From Pseudomonas oryzihabitans (lineage in GTDB: Bacteria; Pseudomonadota; Gammaproteobacteria; Pseudomonadales; Pseudomonadaceae): DNA of 64,000 bases. The notes under the pieces were generated by a model, which had not been told where the DNA came from, did no database searches, and was given only the letters and a program-made list of their open reading frames with translations. Positions 11,646-20,583 of this stretch are shown here, piece by piece. Position 1 is the first letter of the stretch. The number at the start of each line of letters is the position of its first letter. Both the position numbers and the translations under genes were made by a program. The stretch is from the NCBI RefSeq assembly GCF_007665395.1, contig NZ_VDND01000007.1, forward strand, positions 62,001-126,000, written 5' to 3'.

Positions 11646-13295
11646 TTACATATTGGGGTAGTTGGGGCCGCCACTGCCTTCCGGCGCCACCCAGGTGATG
11701 TTCTGCGCCGGGTCCTTGATGTCGCAGGTCTTGCAGTGCACGCAGTTCTGGGCGTTGATCTGGAAGCGCGGTTCGCCGCCATCGCGGACCACCTCGTAGA
11801 CCCCGGCCGGGCAGTAGCGCTGGGCGGGTTCGTCATACAGCGGCAGGTTCTGGGCGATGGGAATCGACGGGTCCCTGAGCTTCAGGTGAACCGGCTGGTC
11901 TTCCTCGTGGTTGGTGTTGGAGAGGAACACCGAGGACAGCTTGTCGAAGCTCAGCTTGCCATCCGGCTTGGGATAGCTGATGCGCGGCGCCTCGTCGGCC
12001 TTCTTCAGGCAGGTGTGGTCCATGCGCCGGTCGTGCAGGGTGAAGGGCAGGGCGCCACCCAGCAGGTTGTGCTCGACGAAGGCGAAGGCCGGGCCGAGCA
12101 GCGGACCGAACTTGTGCATCGCCGGGCCGAAGTTGCGGCTGGCATGGAGTTCTTCCTGCAGCCAGCTGCCCTTGAAGCCGTCCACGTAGCCCTGCAGCTC
12201 GTCACCCTCGCGACCGGCGGCCAGGGCGGCGACGATGGCGTCGGCGGCGAGCATGCCGGACTTCATGGCGGTGTGGCTGCCCTTGATCTTGGCCGGGTTG
12301 AGGGTGCCCAGGTCGCAACCGATCAGGGCGCCACCGGGGAAGACCATCTTCGGCAGGGAATTGAGGCCACCCTTGACCAGGGCGCGGGCACCGTAGGAGA
12401 CGCGCTTGCCGCCTTCCAGGTACTGGGCCACCACCGGGTGATGCTTGTAGCGCTGGAATTCGTCGTAGGGCGACAGGTGCGGATTGCTGTAGGCCAGGTC
12501 CACGATCAGGCCGACCACCACCTGGTTATCTTCCAGGTGATAGAGGAAGGAACCGCCCGGGTTCTCCTTGTCCAGCGGCCAGCCGGAGGTGTGGATCACC
12601 AGGCCCTGCTCGTGCTTGGTCGGATCGATCTCCCACAGCTCCTTGATGCCGATGCCGTAGTGCTGCGGATCGGCGCCTTCGCCGAGCTTGAATCTCTGGC
12701 CGAGCTGCTTGCCCAGGTGGCCACGGCAGCCTTCGGCGAACAGGGTGTACTTGCCGCGCAGTTCCATGCCGGGGGTGTAAACGCCTTCCTTGGGCTGGCC
12801 TTCGCGATCCACGCCAAGGTCGCCGGTGATGATGCCGCGCACCACGCCCTGCTCATCGATCAGTGGTTCCTGGGCGGCGAAGCCGGGATAGATCTCCACG
12901 CCCAGGGCTTCGGCCTGCTGGCCCAGCCAGCGGCAGAGGTTGCCCAGGGAAATGATGTAGTTGCCCTCGTTGTGCATCGGCTTGGGCACGAAGAAGTTGG
13001 GCACCTTGGTGGCCTGGCGCTCGTCCTTGAGCAGGTAGATGTCGTCGCGCTTGACCGGGGTGTTCAGGGGTGCGCCCAGCTCCTTCCAGTTGGGGAAGAG
13101 CTCGTCCAGCGCCCGGGGTTCGAAGACTGCGCCGGAGAGGATGTGGGCACCGACCTCGGAGCCTTTCTCGACCACGCACACGCTGATTTCCTGGCCCTGT
13201 TCGGCGGCCTGCTGCTTGAGGCGACAGGCCGCGGACAGGCCCGCGGGGCCGGCCCCGACGATCACCACGTCGAATTCCATGTATTCGCGTTCCAC
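11646..13295 (-). CDS. Electron transfer flavoprotein-ubiquinone oxidoreductase
   Basis: Membrane-bound flavo-iron-sulfur enzyme (ETF-QO) that passes electrons from reduced ETF to ubiquinone, linking acyl-CoA and amino-acid dehydrogenases to respiration. The FAD Rossmann motif is VVIVGAGPAGLSAACRL near residue 10, and the single [4Fe-4S] cluster cysteines are in RYCPAGVYE and CVHCKTCDIKDPAQN near the C-terminus. It is 549 residues, the normal length. GTG 13295 (VEREYMEFD) is preceded by GAGGAGAG. It is divergent from etfBA, its direct electron donor, across a 292-nt control region. Confidence 0.97.
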   Translation of the reverse strand: MEREYMEFDVVIVGAGPAGLSAACRLKQQAAEQGQEISVCVVEKGSEVGAHILSGAVFEPRALDELFPNWKELGAPLNTPVKRDDIYLLKDERQATKVPNFFVPKPMHNEGNYIISLGNLCRWLGQQAEALGVEIYPGFAAQEPLIDEQGVVRGIITGDLGVDREGQPKEGVYTPGMELRGKYTLFAEGCRGHLGKQLGQRFKLGEGADPQHYGIGIKELWEIDPTKHEQGLVIHTSGWPLDKENPGGSFLYHLEDNQVVVGLIVDLAYSNPHLSPYDEFQRYKHHPVVAQYLEGGKRVSYGARALVKGGLNSLPKMVFPGGALIGCDLGTLNPAKIKGSHTAMKSGMLAADAIVAALAAGREGDELQGYVDGFKGSWLQEELHASRNFGPAMHKFGPLLGPAFAFVEHNLLGGALPFTLHDRRMDHTCLKKADEAPRISYPKPDGKLSFDKLSSVFLSNTNHEEDQPVHLKLRDPSIPIAQNLPLYDEPAQRYCPAGVYEVVRDGGEPRFQINAQNCVHCKTCDIKDPAQNITWVAPEGSGGPNYPNM

Positions 13296-13391
13296 GGCTC
13301 ACTCTCCTCAGGCAAAACTCACGATCTGGTTATTTATGTGGGGGTACAACAAAAGACTTCATTATATCCGGGACGCTCCCTGGCACCCATT

Positions 13392-13428
13392 CAAACGTTT
13401 GTTTAAATTTTCTGCAAGCCTGTTAGAC
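13392..13428 (+). promoter_or_regulatory. PsrA-like operator overlapping a possible etfB promoter
   Basis: CAAAC (13392-13396), GTTT, then GTTTA (13401-13405) is close to the PsrA consensus I recall, (G/C)AAAC-N2-4-GTTT(G/C). It also forms the palindrome CAAACGTTTG. A weak sigma-70-like pair, TTGTTT (13399-13404) and TTAGAC (13423-13428), 18 nt apart, would place the site over the -35 element of etfBA. PsrA is a fatty-acid-responsive TetR repressor in Pseudomonas, and etf genes are logical targets. Confidence 0.5.
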
Positions 13429-13587
13429 TCGGGTGTCAGTGGCCCCTGACGGACTGTCGCGTTGACCCCTGCTGCCGTGGACGGCAACATAGGAAGAATT
13501 TGCAACTGGGTGTTGGCCGACAGGGGTCGTGTCAACGCAAGGCCGCCTTGGCGTCCTGTTTATTCACCAGAATAAATCGAGGGATTC

Positions 13588-14340
13588 ATGAAGGTTCTCG
13601 TAGCTGTCAAACGCGTGGTGGACTACAACGTCAAGGTCCGCGTCAAGGCCGACCAGACCGGGGTCGACCTGGCCAACGTCAAGATGTCCATGAACCCCTT
13701 CTGCGAAATCGCCGTGGAAGAAGCGGTGCGCCTGAAGGAAAAGGGCATCGCCAGCGAGATCGTGGTGGTGACCGCCGGTCCCGCCCAGGCGCAGGAGCAA
13801 CTGCGTACCGCCCTGGCCCTGGGTGCCGATCGCGCCGTGCTGATCGACACCGGCAGCGCCGAGCTGTCGTCGCTGACCACCGCCAAGCTGCTCAAGGCAG
13901 TGGTGGACAAGGAACAGCCGCAGCTGGTGATCCTCGGCAAGCAGGCCATCGACAGCGACAACAACCAGACCGGCCAGATGCTGGCGGCCCTGACCGGCTT
14001 CGCCCAGGGCACCTTCGCCTCCAAGGTGGAGCAGGCCGGTGACGGCCTCAACGTGACCCGCGAGATCGATGGCGGTCTGCAGACCGTGGCGCTCAAGCTG
14101 CCGGCGGTGGTGACCACCGACCTGCGCCTGAACGAGCCGCGCTACGCTTCGCTGCCCAACATTATGAAGGCCAAGAAGAAGCCGCTGGAAACCCTGACTC
14201 CCGACGCCCTGGGCGTGGCGGTCCAAGCCTCCTACGAGGTGGTCAAGGTGGAAGCCCCGGCCGGTCGCCAGGCGGGCATCAAGGTCAAGTCCGTGGCCGA
14301 ACTGGTCGAAAAACTCAAGAACGAAGCTAAGGTGATCTGA
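13588..14340 (+). CDS. etfB: Electron transfer flavoprotein beta subunit
   Basis: AMP-binding beta subunit of ETF, the soluble carrier that collects electrons from acyl-CoA dehydrogenases. The family signature appears as [16 protein letters not shown] at the start, [19 protein letters not shown], and [19 protein letters not shown]. At 250 residues it is the expected length. Its TGA stop overlaps the etfA ATG by one base (TGATG), so the two subunits are translated together in equal amounts. Promoter region shared with the divergent etfQO gene. Confidence 0.98.
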   Translation: MKVLVAVKRVVDYNVKVRVKADQTGVDLANVKMSMNPFCEIAVEEAVRLKEKGIASEIVVVTAGPAQAQEQLRTALALGADRAVLIDTGSAELSSLTTAKLLKAVVDKEQPQLVILGKQAIDSDNNQTGQMLAALTGFAQGTFASKVEQAGDGLNVTREIDGGLQTVALKLPAVVTTDLRLNEPRYASLPNIMKAKKKPLETLTPDALGVAVQASYEVVKVEAPAGRQAGIKVKSVAELVEKLKNEAKVI

Positions 14341-15269
14341 TGGCCATTCTCGTCATTGCCGACCACGACAACGCCAGCCTCTTCGGCGCCACCCTGAATA
14401 CCGTCGCCGCGGCCCAGGCCATCGGTGGCGACATCCACGTGCTGGTCGCCGGCCAGAACGCCCAGCCGGTCGCCGACGCCGCCGCCAAGGTGGCGGGCGT
14501 CAGCAAGGTGCTGCTGGCCGACAACGCCGCCTATGCCCACCAGCTGCCGGAAAACGTCGCGCCGCTGGTGGTCGAGCTGGCCGCCAATTACAGCCATGTC
14601 CTGGCCGCCGCCAGCACCAATGGCAAGAACTTCCTGCCCCGCGTCGCCGCCCTGCTGGACGTCGACCAGATCTCCGAGATCATCGCCGTCGAATCCGCCG
14701 ACACCTTCAAGCGGCCGATCTACGCCGGCAACGCTATCGCCACCGTGCGTTCCACCGCGCCGATCAAGGTGATCACCGTGCGCGCCACGGGTTTCGATCC
14801 GGTCGCCGCCGAGGGCGGTTCCGCCGCCATCGAAGCTGTCGGTGTGGTCAAGGACGCCGGCCTCTCCAGCTTCGTCGGCGAAGAGCTGGCCAAGTCCGAC
14901 CGCCCCGAGCTGGGCGCCGCCAAGGTGGTGGTCTCCGGTGGTCGCGGTCTGCAGAACGGCGACAACTTCAAGATCCTCTACGCCCTGGCCGACAAGCTGG
15001 GCGCGGCGGTGGGTGCCTCGCGTGCCGCGGTGGACGCCGGCTTCGTGCCCAACGACATGCAGGTCGGCCAGACCGGCAAGATCGTTGCGCCGCAGCTGTA
15101 CATCGCCGTGGGCATCTCCGGTGCCATCCAGCACCTGGCGGGCATGAAGGATTCCAAGGTGATCGTCGCCATCAACAAGGACGAGGAGGCGCCGATCTTC
15201 CAGGTGGCCGACTACGGCCTGGTGGGTGATCTATTCGAGCTGGTACCCGAGCTGGAAAAAGCCATCTAA
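14340..15269 (+). CDS. etfA: Electron transfer flavoprotein alpha subunit
   Basis: FAD-binding alpha subunit of ETF, 309 residues. The C-terminal FAD domain is visible as [39 protein letters not shown] and [20 protein letters not shown], the standard ETF-alpha signature. Its ATG begins on the last base of the etfB stop. A strong terminator follows 15 nt after the stop. With etfB and the divergent etfQO it forms the complete route from acyl-CoA dehydrogenases to the quinone pool. Confidence 0.98.
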   Translation: MAILVIADHDNASLFGATLNTVAAAQAIGGDIHVLVAGQNAQPVADAAAKVAGVSKVLLADNAAYAHQLPENVAPLVVELAANYSHVLAAASTNGKNFLPRVAALLDVDQISEIIAVESADTFKRPIYAGNAIATVRSTAPIKVITVRATGFDPVAAEGGSAAIEAVGVVKDAGLSSFVGEELAKSDRPELGAAKVVVSGGRGLQNGDNFKILYALADKLGAAVGASRAAVDAGFVPNDMQVGQTGKIVAPQLYIAVGISGAIQHLAGMKDSKVIVAINKDEEAPIFQVADYGLVGDLFELVPELEKAI

Positions 15270-15284
15270 GGCCTTTTCGCTCCG

Positions 15285-15311
15285 AAAAGCCCGCCCTCTG
15301 GCGGGCTTTTT
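15285..15311 (+). terminator. Rho-independent terminator after etfA
   Basis: AGCCCGCC (15288-15295) pairs with GGCGGGCT (15300-15307), with AAA before and TTTTT after. Ends the etfBA transcript. Confidence 0.9.
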
Positions 15312-15486
15312 CATGAGCGTGGAAATCCTTATCGCAGAGCCCCTGGTGTCAAATAGGGGTGCGCCGATTCTTTGTCGTTTTTGGGCATTGCCGCTCTGGG
15401 AGGGTAGGGGTTAAGGTCAGTACCAGCTGTACCGGTATACCTTCAGGGTAGCCTGCTACTGTTCCGCTTTCGTCCAGGAAGACGCC

Positions 15487-16920
15487 ATGACCAATCTGTT
15501 GCTCTATCAGCGCATCGCCCAGCAATTGGCGAACGACATCCGCACGGGGGTCTACAAGCCCGGCGAGCGGGTGCCCTCGGTGCGCAAGCTGAGCCAGCAG
15601 CTGGGCGTCAGCCATGCCAGCGTCCTGCAGGCCTATGCCACCCTGGAAGACCAGGGGCTGATCCGCGCGCGACCGCAGTCCGGCTTCTACGTCCACCAGA
15701 CGCCGGCGCTGACCGCGCCGACGCCGGACATCGCCACGGTGGAACGGCCCAGCCTGGTGACCCGCGCCGGCATCATCAACCAGGTGCTGGCCGAATCGCG
15801 CCGCGAAGGCGTGGTGCCCCTCGGCATGGCGGTCCCCCAGCCCGACTATCTGCCGCTGCGGGCGCTGCACCAGCAGCTGTCCAAGGTGACCCGCTTTCAG
15901 GCCCGGGCGGCCTTTTCCTACCTGCACAGTCCGGGTTTCGAGCCGCTGCGCCGCCAGGTGGCCATCCGCCTGCGCGATGCCGGGGTGGTGGTGGGCCCGG
16001 AAGAGGTGGTGATCACCCATGGCTGCGTGGATGCCCTGCAGATGTCGCTGCGGGTGCTGACCAAGCCCGGCGACCTGATCGCCACCGAGTCGCCGTCTTA
16101 CTATGGGCTGTTGCAACTGGCCGAGGTGCTGGGGCTCAAGGTGATCGAGATCCCCTGCGATCCCGAGACCGGGCTTAGCGTCGAGGCCCTGCAACTGGCG
16201 GCGAGCCAGTGGCCGGTCAAGGCCCTGGTGGTCGCCGCGCGCCTGAGCAACCCCCTGGGTGGCAGCATGCCGGAGGCGCGGCAGAAGCAGCTGCTCAGGC
16301 TGGCGGCGGAGCGCAACATCGCCATCGTCGAGGACGACATCTACGGCGAGTTGACCTACGACAGCGGCTCCAAGGCGCTCAAGGCGCTCGACAAGCAGGG
16401 GCGGGTCATCTACTGCTCGAGCTTTTCCAAGACCATCTCGCCGGGGGTGCGCATCGGCTGGGTGGTGGCCGGTCCCTACCAGGACGACATCTGCCGGTTG
16501 CAGACCTTCACCACCCATTCCGCCTGCAGCGTGACCCAGATGGGGGTGTCCGCCTACCTCGAGAACGGTGGTTACGACCGCCACCTGCGCGCCATCCGCC
16601 AGGAGTACCGGCGCAACATGACCGCCTTCCAGCTGGCGATCCAGGAGCACTTCCCCGAGGGTACCCAGATGAGTCGGCCCAACGGCGGCTTCATCCTCTG
16701 GGTCAGCCTGCCGGTGCGGGTGGATACGCGCCTGCTGCACCAGCGAGCGCTGGATCAGGGGGTGAGCATCGCGCCAGGCATGATCTTCAGCAACACCGAC
16801 CAGTTCAACCACTGCATCCGCCTCAATTGCGGCCTGCCCTGGGGCCGCGATGCCCAGCGAGCGCTGATGACCCTCGGCCTGCTCGCTCGTCAGCTCTGCC
16901 AGGAAACCCTGGCCGCCTAG
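15487..16920 (+). CDS. MocR-type regulator (GntR domain fused to aminotransferase-like domain)
   Basis: A 477-residue PLP-binding transcription factor. Residues about 5-70 form a GntR winged helix (IAQQLANDIRTGVYKPGERV, then VRKLSQQLGVSHASVLQAYA). The rest is a class I aminotransferase-like domain with the PLP lysine in SSFSKTISPGVRIGW and ARLSNPLGGSMPE at the usual NP loop. Such proteins normally sense an amine or PLP-linked compound and regulate a neighbouring gene. The upstream 100 nt holds the likely operator; no obvious target lies beside it, so the regulon is unknown. Confidence 0.93.
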   Translation: MTNLLLYQRIAQQLANDIRTGVYKPGERVPSVRKLSQQLGVSHASVLQAYATLEDQGLIRARPQSGFYVHQTPALTAPTPDIATVERPSLVTRAGIINQVLAESRREGVVPLGMAVPQPDYLPLRALHQQLSKVTRFQARAAFSYLHSPGFEPLRRQVAIRLRDAGVVVGPEEVVITHGCVDALQMSLRVLTKPGDLIATESPSYYGLLQLAEVLGLKVIEIPCDPETGLSVEALQLAASQWPVKALVVAARLSNPLGGSMPEARQKQLLRLAAERNIAIVEDDIYGELTYDSGSKALKALDKQGRVIYCSSFSKTISPGVRIGWVVAGPYQDDICRLQTFTTHSACSVTQMGVSAYLENGGYDRHLRAIRQEYRRNMTAFQLAIQEHFPEGTQMSRPNGGFILWVSLPVRVDTRLLHQRALDQGVSIAPGMIFSNTDQFNHCIRLNCGLPWGRDAQRALMTLGLLARQLCQETLAA

Positions 16921-16976
16921 CGGCACCTCCGGAACCCACTTCAGCACGGACGGGTCGGTTGTAGGGACAGATCCTG

Positions 16977-17004
16977 CCGCGCCGGCGGTGCTTTGCCGGC
17001 GCGG
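16977..17004 (+). terminator. GC-rich hairpin after the MocR gene
   Basis: CCGCGCCGGC (16977-16986) pairs perfectly with GCCGGCGCGG (16995-17004) around an 8-nt loop. There is no real T tract, so it may slow polymerase or protect the 3' end rather than terminate on its own. Confidence 0.4.
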
Positions 17005-17025
17005 TGCCTTGCGGGGTGGTGACCT

Positions 17026-17550
17026 ATGCGTGGATACCTGGCGGTGTGGGCGACGGCAACCCTCCTGTTGCTGGCGGGGTGCGACCAGGACGCACCACCG
17101 AAGACGACCCAGGCGAATCCTGTACCTGCCCCTGTGACCCCGGCCCCGCCAGTCGCCAGTGCCGCCCAAGGCAGCGCCGCCGAGTTGCGTGCCCTGCGCC
17201 TGGAGCCCTTGCCGGCCAAGGCCTTCGTACTGCCCGCGCCGTCGCCGAAGAAGCAGGACCTGGCCAAGAACGGCCAGCTCCGGAAACCGGCAGCGACCAA
17301 GGCGCCGCCGGCGGCTGCTCATCCGCTCGATCTCAGCGTGCCCGGTGAGGCCACCACACCCCGGGCGCTGGTGTCTCGCCATGCCGCACCTGGGAAAGCC
17401 GAGAACGCCGTCGCCGACGCCAACCTGCTGCCCGAGCTGTTCCGCAAGGAAGACGACCCCGGGCGTTTCCAGCTGGGCGGGCGGGTGATCAGCCGGGATC
17501 GCAGCGATGACTTCGAGGGCGCGGAAGTCGAGCTGCGCTTTCGCCGCTAG
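17026..17550 (+). CDS. Hypothetical proline/alanine-rich lipoprotein
   Basis: A 174-residue protein with a lipoprotein signal: MRGYLAVWATATLLLLAGC, lipobox LAGC, Cys at residue 19, followed by Asp, the residue that in enterobacteria favours retention in the inner membrane; in Pseudomonas sorting rules differ. The next 120 residues are low-complexity, rich in Pro, Ala and Lys. The C-terminus (FQLGGRVISRDRSDDFEGAE) is more ordered. I do not recognise a domain. Transcribed in line with the MocR gene but separated by a hairpin; no function can be given. Confidence 0.65.
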   Translation: MRGYLAVWATATLLLLAGCDQDAPPKTTQANPVPAPVTPAPPVASAAQGSAAELRALRLEPLPAKAFVLPAPSPKKQDLAKNGQLRKPAATKAPPAAAHPLDLSVPGEATTPRALVSRHAAPGKAENAVADANLLPELFRKEDDPGRFQLGGRVISRDRSDDFEGAEVELRFRR

Positions 17551-17554
17551 TCCC

Positions 17555-17605
17555 AAGGGCGTGAGAAGTCCGAGTCGGATTGTCGGGTCCGGAACTTCAC
17601 GCCCT
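17555..17605 (+). terminator. Long imperfect hairpin after the lipoprotein gene
   Basis: AGGGCGTGAGAAGTCCG near 17556 pairs with CGGAACTTCACGCCCT near 17590-17604, with one bulged base and one mismatch and a loop of about 16 nt. No T tract follows. Probably a transcript end or a processing hairpin. Confidence 0.4.
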
Positions 17606-17665
17606 CGGCGCTTGCCGACAGTTCAGGTGGCGGACGTGTCGTCTGCCTGACTTCGGGAGTGTTCC

Positions 17666-18775
17666 ATGCCCAGTGCGACAGGCAAGATTCGTTATGCGGT
17701 GGTAGGGGGTGGCTGGATTTCCCAGGGCGCCTTCATGCCCGGGATCGGCCAGACCGACAATTCCGAGATGACCGTGCTGGTCACCGGCGATCCGATCAAG
17801 GCGCGGGACCTGGCGGCCAAGTATGGCCTCAAGAGCTACAGCTACGAGGAATTCCCGACCCTGCTGACGTCCGGGGAGATCGATGCCATCTACCTGGCGA
17901 CGCCCAATTTCCGCCATCTGGAATTCGCCGTGCCGGCGCTGGAAGCCGGTATCCATGTGTTGCTGGAAAAGCCGATGGCGATCAGCGAGGAAGAGTGCCA
18001 GGCGATCAAGGCCGCAGCCGAGCGTTCCGGGGCCAAGTTGATGATCGCCTATCGGCTGCATTGCGAGCCGGGCACGGTGGAGATGATCGAGCGGGTGCGC
18101 AACGGCGAGATCGGTGCTCCGCGGCTGTTCACCTCGACCTTCACCCAGCCGGTCGACACGGCCAACCACCGCGCCCAGAGCGGCTTCTGGGCGGGTCCCG
18201 TCACCGACATGGGACCCTATCCCCTCAATGCCGTGCGGGCGCTCTTTGCTGACGAGCCCATCGAAGTCAGTGCCGTCGGGGTGCAGACGCCCGGGCGCGA
18301 CATCACTACCTGGGACGCCGTGAGCGTGACCCTGCGCTTCCCCGAGGAGCGCCTGGCCAGTTTCACCGTCAGCTTCAGCGGCCCCAATACCGAACGCTTC
18401 CAGCTGGTGGGCAGCAAGGGTGAGATCGAGGCCTCGCCGTGCTTCGGTTTCGGGGAAGGCGTCGCCATTGGCTATCGCCTCACGGTGGCTGGCGAGACCC
18501 AGGAATTCAAGGCGCCGGTGGTCGATCACTTCGGCGGCGAGACGGCCTATTTTTCCGACTGCATCCTCAAGGATCGGCAACCGGAAATGGACGGGGAGGA
18601 GGGCTGGCGCGACGTGCGCGTGCTGGCAGCCATCGAACGAGCTCTGCAAAGCGGTCAGCCGCAACGCCTGGAGCCGCTGCCCAAGCGCCAGGGACCGACC
18701 CGCGAGCAGGTGCGCAGCCTGCCGCTGGCCAAGGTGCCGGAGTACGTCAACACCAAGGAACCGCTGGAGTCCTGA
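17666..18775 (+). CDS. Gfo/Idh/MocA-family NAD(P)-dependent oxidoreductase
   Basis: A 369-residue sugar-type dehydrogenase. The N-terminal Rossmann fold begins VVGGGWISQGAFMPG, with the family Lys in LLEKPMAISEEE and DMGPYPLNAVRALF in the substrate domain. Close relatives oxidise the C1 of aldoses such as xylose or glucose, or act on inositols. It stands alone between hairpins, so context does not name a substrate. The arabinose cluster at 40-52 kb lacks a sugar 1-dehydrogenase, and this protein is one candidate for that step, though unlinked. The start ATG 17666 follows the weak site GGGAGTG. Confidence 0.88.
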   Translation: MPSATGKIRYAVVGGGWISQGAFMPGIGQTDNSEMTVLVTGDPIKARDLAAKYGLKSYSYEEFPTLLTSGEIDAIYLATPNFRHLEFAVPALEAGIHVLLEKPMAISEEECQAIKAAAERSGAKLMIAYRLHCEPGTVEMIERVRNGEIGAPRLFTSTFTQPVDTANHRAQSGFWAGPVTDMGPYPLNAVRALFADEPIEVSAVGVQTPGRDITTWDAVSVTLRFPEERLASFTVSFSGPNTERFQLVGSKGEIEASPCFGFGEGVAIGYRLTVAGETQEFKAPVVDHFGGETAYFSDCILKDRQPEMDGEEGWRDVRVLAAIERALQSGQPQRLEPLPKRQGPTREQVRSLPLAKVPEYVNTKEPLES

Positions 18776-18781
18776 CAGCAG

Positions 18782-18814
18782 GAGGCCCCGCCGCACGAGG
18801 TGCGGCAGGGCCTC
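18782..18814 (+). terminator. Hairpin between the Gfo/Idh gene and the DUF2897 gene
   Basis: GAGGCCC and CCGCAC pair with GTGCGG and GGGCCTC around the loop GAG, with small internal mismatches. It has no T tract on either strand. It separates two converging genes and may end both transcripts. Confidence 0.45.
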
Positions 18815-18838
18815 TGTCACTGGAGCCCAGACGCGCCG

Positions 18839-19006
18839 TCAGCGGTCCTGGGCTTCCTTGGCGTCCATCTCGGCATTGCGTTGCCGGATCTTGTCTTTCT
18901 GCTCGTCGGTCAGGGGCACCTTGCGGGCCGTGTCCTTGAGCATGAGTAGGCTGCCGACCACGGAGCCTACGGCGATCAGCAGGATCAACCAGGCGTACCA
19001 GGGCAT
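18839..19006 (-). CDS. DUF2897-type small membrane protein
   Basis: A 55-residue protein starting MPWYAWLILLIAVGSVVGSL and ending in a charged tail (DEQKDKIRQRNAEMDAKEAQ). One transmembrane helix (residues about 4-23) is followed by a cytoplasmic, probably helical segment. This layout and the first residues match the DUF2897 family found in pseudomonads. AAGGAGAAGACAG just upstream of ATG 19006 is an excellent ribosome binding site, which strongly supports a real gene despite its size. Function unknown. The PACE pump gene lies 48 nt upstream on the same strand. Confidence 0.82.
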   Translation of the reverse strand: MPWYAWLILLIAVGSVVGSLLMLKDTARKVPLTDEQKDKIRQRNAEMDAKEAQDR

Positions 19007-19054
19007 CTGTCTTCTCCTTGAGTGGCTCTGCTCATTCGACCACGCGTGCGCTTA

Positions 19055-19510
19055 TCAGTGCGCCTGGCACGGGTTATTCGTGCGCTTTAGCCAGGCGGTG
19101 TACCCCAGATCATAGAGCCAGTTGAAGGCCAGGGTGTAGGGCAGGAAGAACAGGATCAGCCCCAGGTCCAGCAGCAGCGCCTGCCAGAGGCCAATGGACA
19201 GCCACCAGGCGGCCAGTGGCACCAGCACGAGGATCAGCCCGCCTTCGAAGCCGAGGGCATGCAACAGGCGGATGCCCAGGCCGCGCGTGAAGTCCAGGCG
19301 TTGCTGCAGCCGATCGAAGCCCAGGTTGAAGACCAGGTTCCAGAGCATGGCGATGGCGGAAAAGGCCGCGGTGAGCAGGCCCATGCTTCCAAGGGAGCGG
19401 TCCAGCAGCCAGGCCAGGGTCGGGGTGGCGAGCACTATGGCGATCCCCTCGAAGAGCAGGGCGTGCAGCACGCGCGCTCGGACGGAACGCTGGGTGAGCG
19501 AGAGGGACAT
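19055..19510 (-). CDS. PACE-family multidrug efflux protein
   Basis: A 151-residue membrane protein with four helices, made of two tandem BTP (bacterial transmembrane pair) repeats. Each repeat opens with the same motif: RVLHALLFEG (Glu21) and RLLHALGFEG (Glu89). This is the signature of proteobacterial antimicrobial compound efflux pumps, such as AceI, which export biocides like chlorhexidine with protons. The conserved Glu of the first helix, needed for transport in AceI, is present. I start at ATG 19510 (MSLSLTQRSVRARV). It faces a LysR gene 82 nt away, as aceI faces aceR, so the LysR protein probably controls it. Confidence 0.92.
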   Translation of the reverse strand: MSLSLTQRSVRARVLHALLFEGIAIVLATPTLAWLLDRSLGSMGLLTAAFSAIAMLWNLVFNLGFDRLQQRLDFTRGLGIRLLHALGFEGGLILVLVPLAAWWLSIGLWQALLLDLGLILFFLPYTLAFNWLYDLGYTAWLKRTNNPCQAH

Positions 19511-19592
19511 GAGGCGTCTCCGTGATGGACAGGCCTCCAGCTTCATCGGCTAAGCTTGGGAGATCAAAGTGGAATCCATAGGCTGAGCCGAT

Positions 19593-20468
19593 ATGTATCC
19601 CAATGCCGAGGCCCTGGAAGCCTTCGTCGAGGCCGCCGCTGCCGGTTCCTTCAGCGCCGCGGCACGGACCCTGGGCAAACGCCAGTCCAGCATCAGCGAG
19701 AGCATCTCCCGACTCGAAGACGACCTGGGTGTGGTGCTGTTCGACCGCGGGGGCCGCTATCCGCAGCTCACGGCGGCGGGCGAACAGCTGCTCGATCAGG
19801 CGCGCGCCGTGCTGTCGGCCCACGACCGGCTGGCCAACCGCGCGACCCAGCTGGCCGCGGGCGTGGAACCCCGGTTGACCCTGGTCATCTCCGACACCTA
19901 TCAGCCCACCCGCTACGAAGCCTTGCTGACGGAGCTGGACCAGCGCTATCCGGATCTCGAATTCGAATGCCTGATCGCCGAGGACGCCGATGTGCTCAGC
20001 CTGGTGCAGGGCCGCGCGGACCTGGGCCTGCTGGCGGGGCAGCCGCCCTATCCCGCCGGCATCGAGGCGGCGACCCTGGATGGCCTGGTGACCTTCGGGC
20101 TCTATGTCGCCACCGATCATCCCCTGGCGGGCCTGCCTGGCGTGACTCCTGCCGACCTCGCGCCCCACCGGCTGCTGCGCCTGAGCACCGTGACCGAAGC
20201 CTCGCAGCAGGTTTGCCGCCTGCCGGATACCCGCGGCCGTTGCTGGTCGGCACCGGATTATCTGCTGCTGCTGGACATGGCCGTGCAGGGCTTCGGCTGG
20301 GCCGAGTTGCCGCTCTGGCTGGTGGCGACCTTCGGCCAGGACCGCCTGGTGGAGCTGGCCGTGCCGGGCTGGCCGCGGCGGGTGGCGGTGGATGTGATCT
20401 GGTCACGCCGGCAGCCCCTCGGGCCGGCGGGCAACTGGCTCCGCGAGCAACTGCTGAAACCGCGTTGA
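19593..20468 (+). CDS. LysR-family regulator next to the PACE pump
   Basis: A 291-residue LysR protein. The winged helix is at the N-terminus ([20 protein letters not shown], then [20 protein letters not shown]), followed by a periplasmic-binding-like effector domain. It is transcribed away from the PACE pump gene with an 82-nt gap, the arrangement expected for a regulator of the pump. The start ATG 19593 gives [11 protein letters not shown], a typical LysR N-terminus. Ligand unknown. Confidence 0.93.
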   Translation: MYPNAEALEAFVEAAAAGSFSAAARTLGKRQSSISESISRLEDDLGVVLFDRGGRYPQLTAAGEQLLDQARAVLSAHDRLANRATQLAAGVEPRLTLVISDTYQPTRYEALLTELDQRYPDLEFECLIAEDADVLSLVQGRADLGLLAGQPPYPAGIEAATLDGLVTFGLYVATDHPLAGLPGVTPADLAPHRLLRLSTVTEASQQVCRLPDTRGRCWSAPDYLLLLDMAVQGFGWAELPLWLVATFGQDRLVELAVPGWPRRVAVDVIWSRRQPLGPAGNWLREQLLKPR

Positions 20469-20583
20469 GGCGGCGCCGCGCCGGTCGAGCTTCCGCGCCG
20501 AGGCCCTGCCGGACAGTCGACGAGTGCCCGCGCGGCGCTTTTCTGCGAAAATGCCGGCCTTTGCCGTTTTGCCGAGAGTCCCC

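Noticed and set aside
11292-13406. A 704-codon open frame on the + strand
   Set aside because: It is antisense to the well-identified etfQO gene; long open frames opposite GC-rich genes are common and the composition (Gln/His/Val-rich) is not protein-like.
15349-17556. A 735-codon open frame on the - strand
   Set aside because: Opposite the MocR regulator and the lipoprotein gene, whose reading frames are clear.
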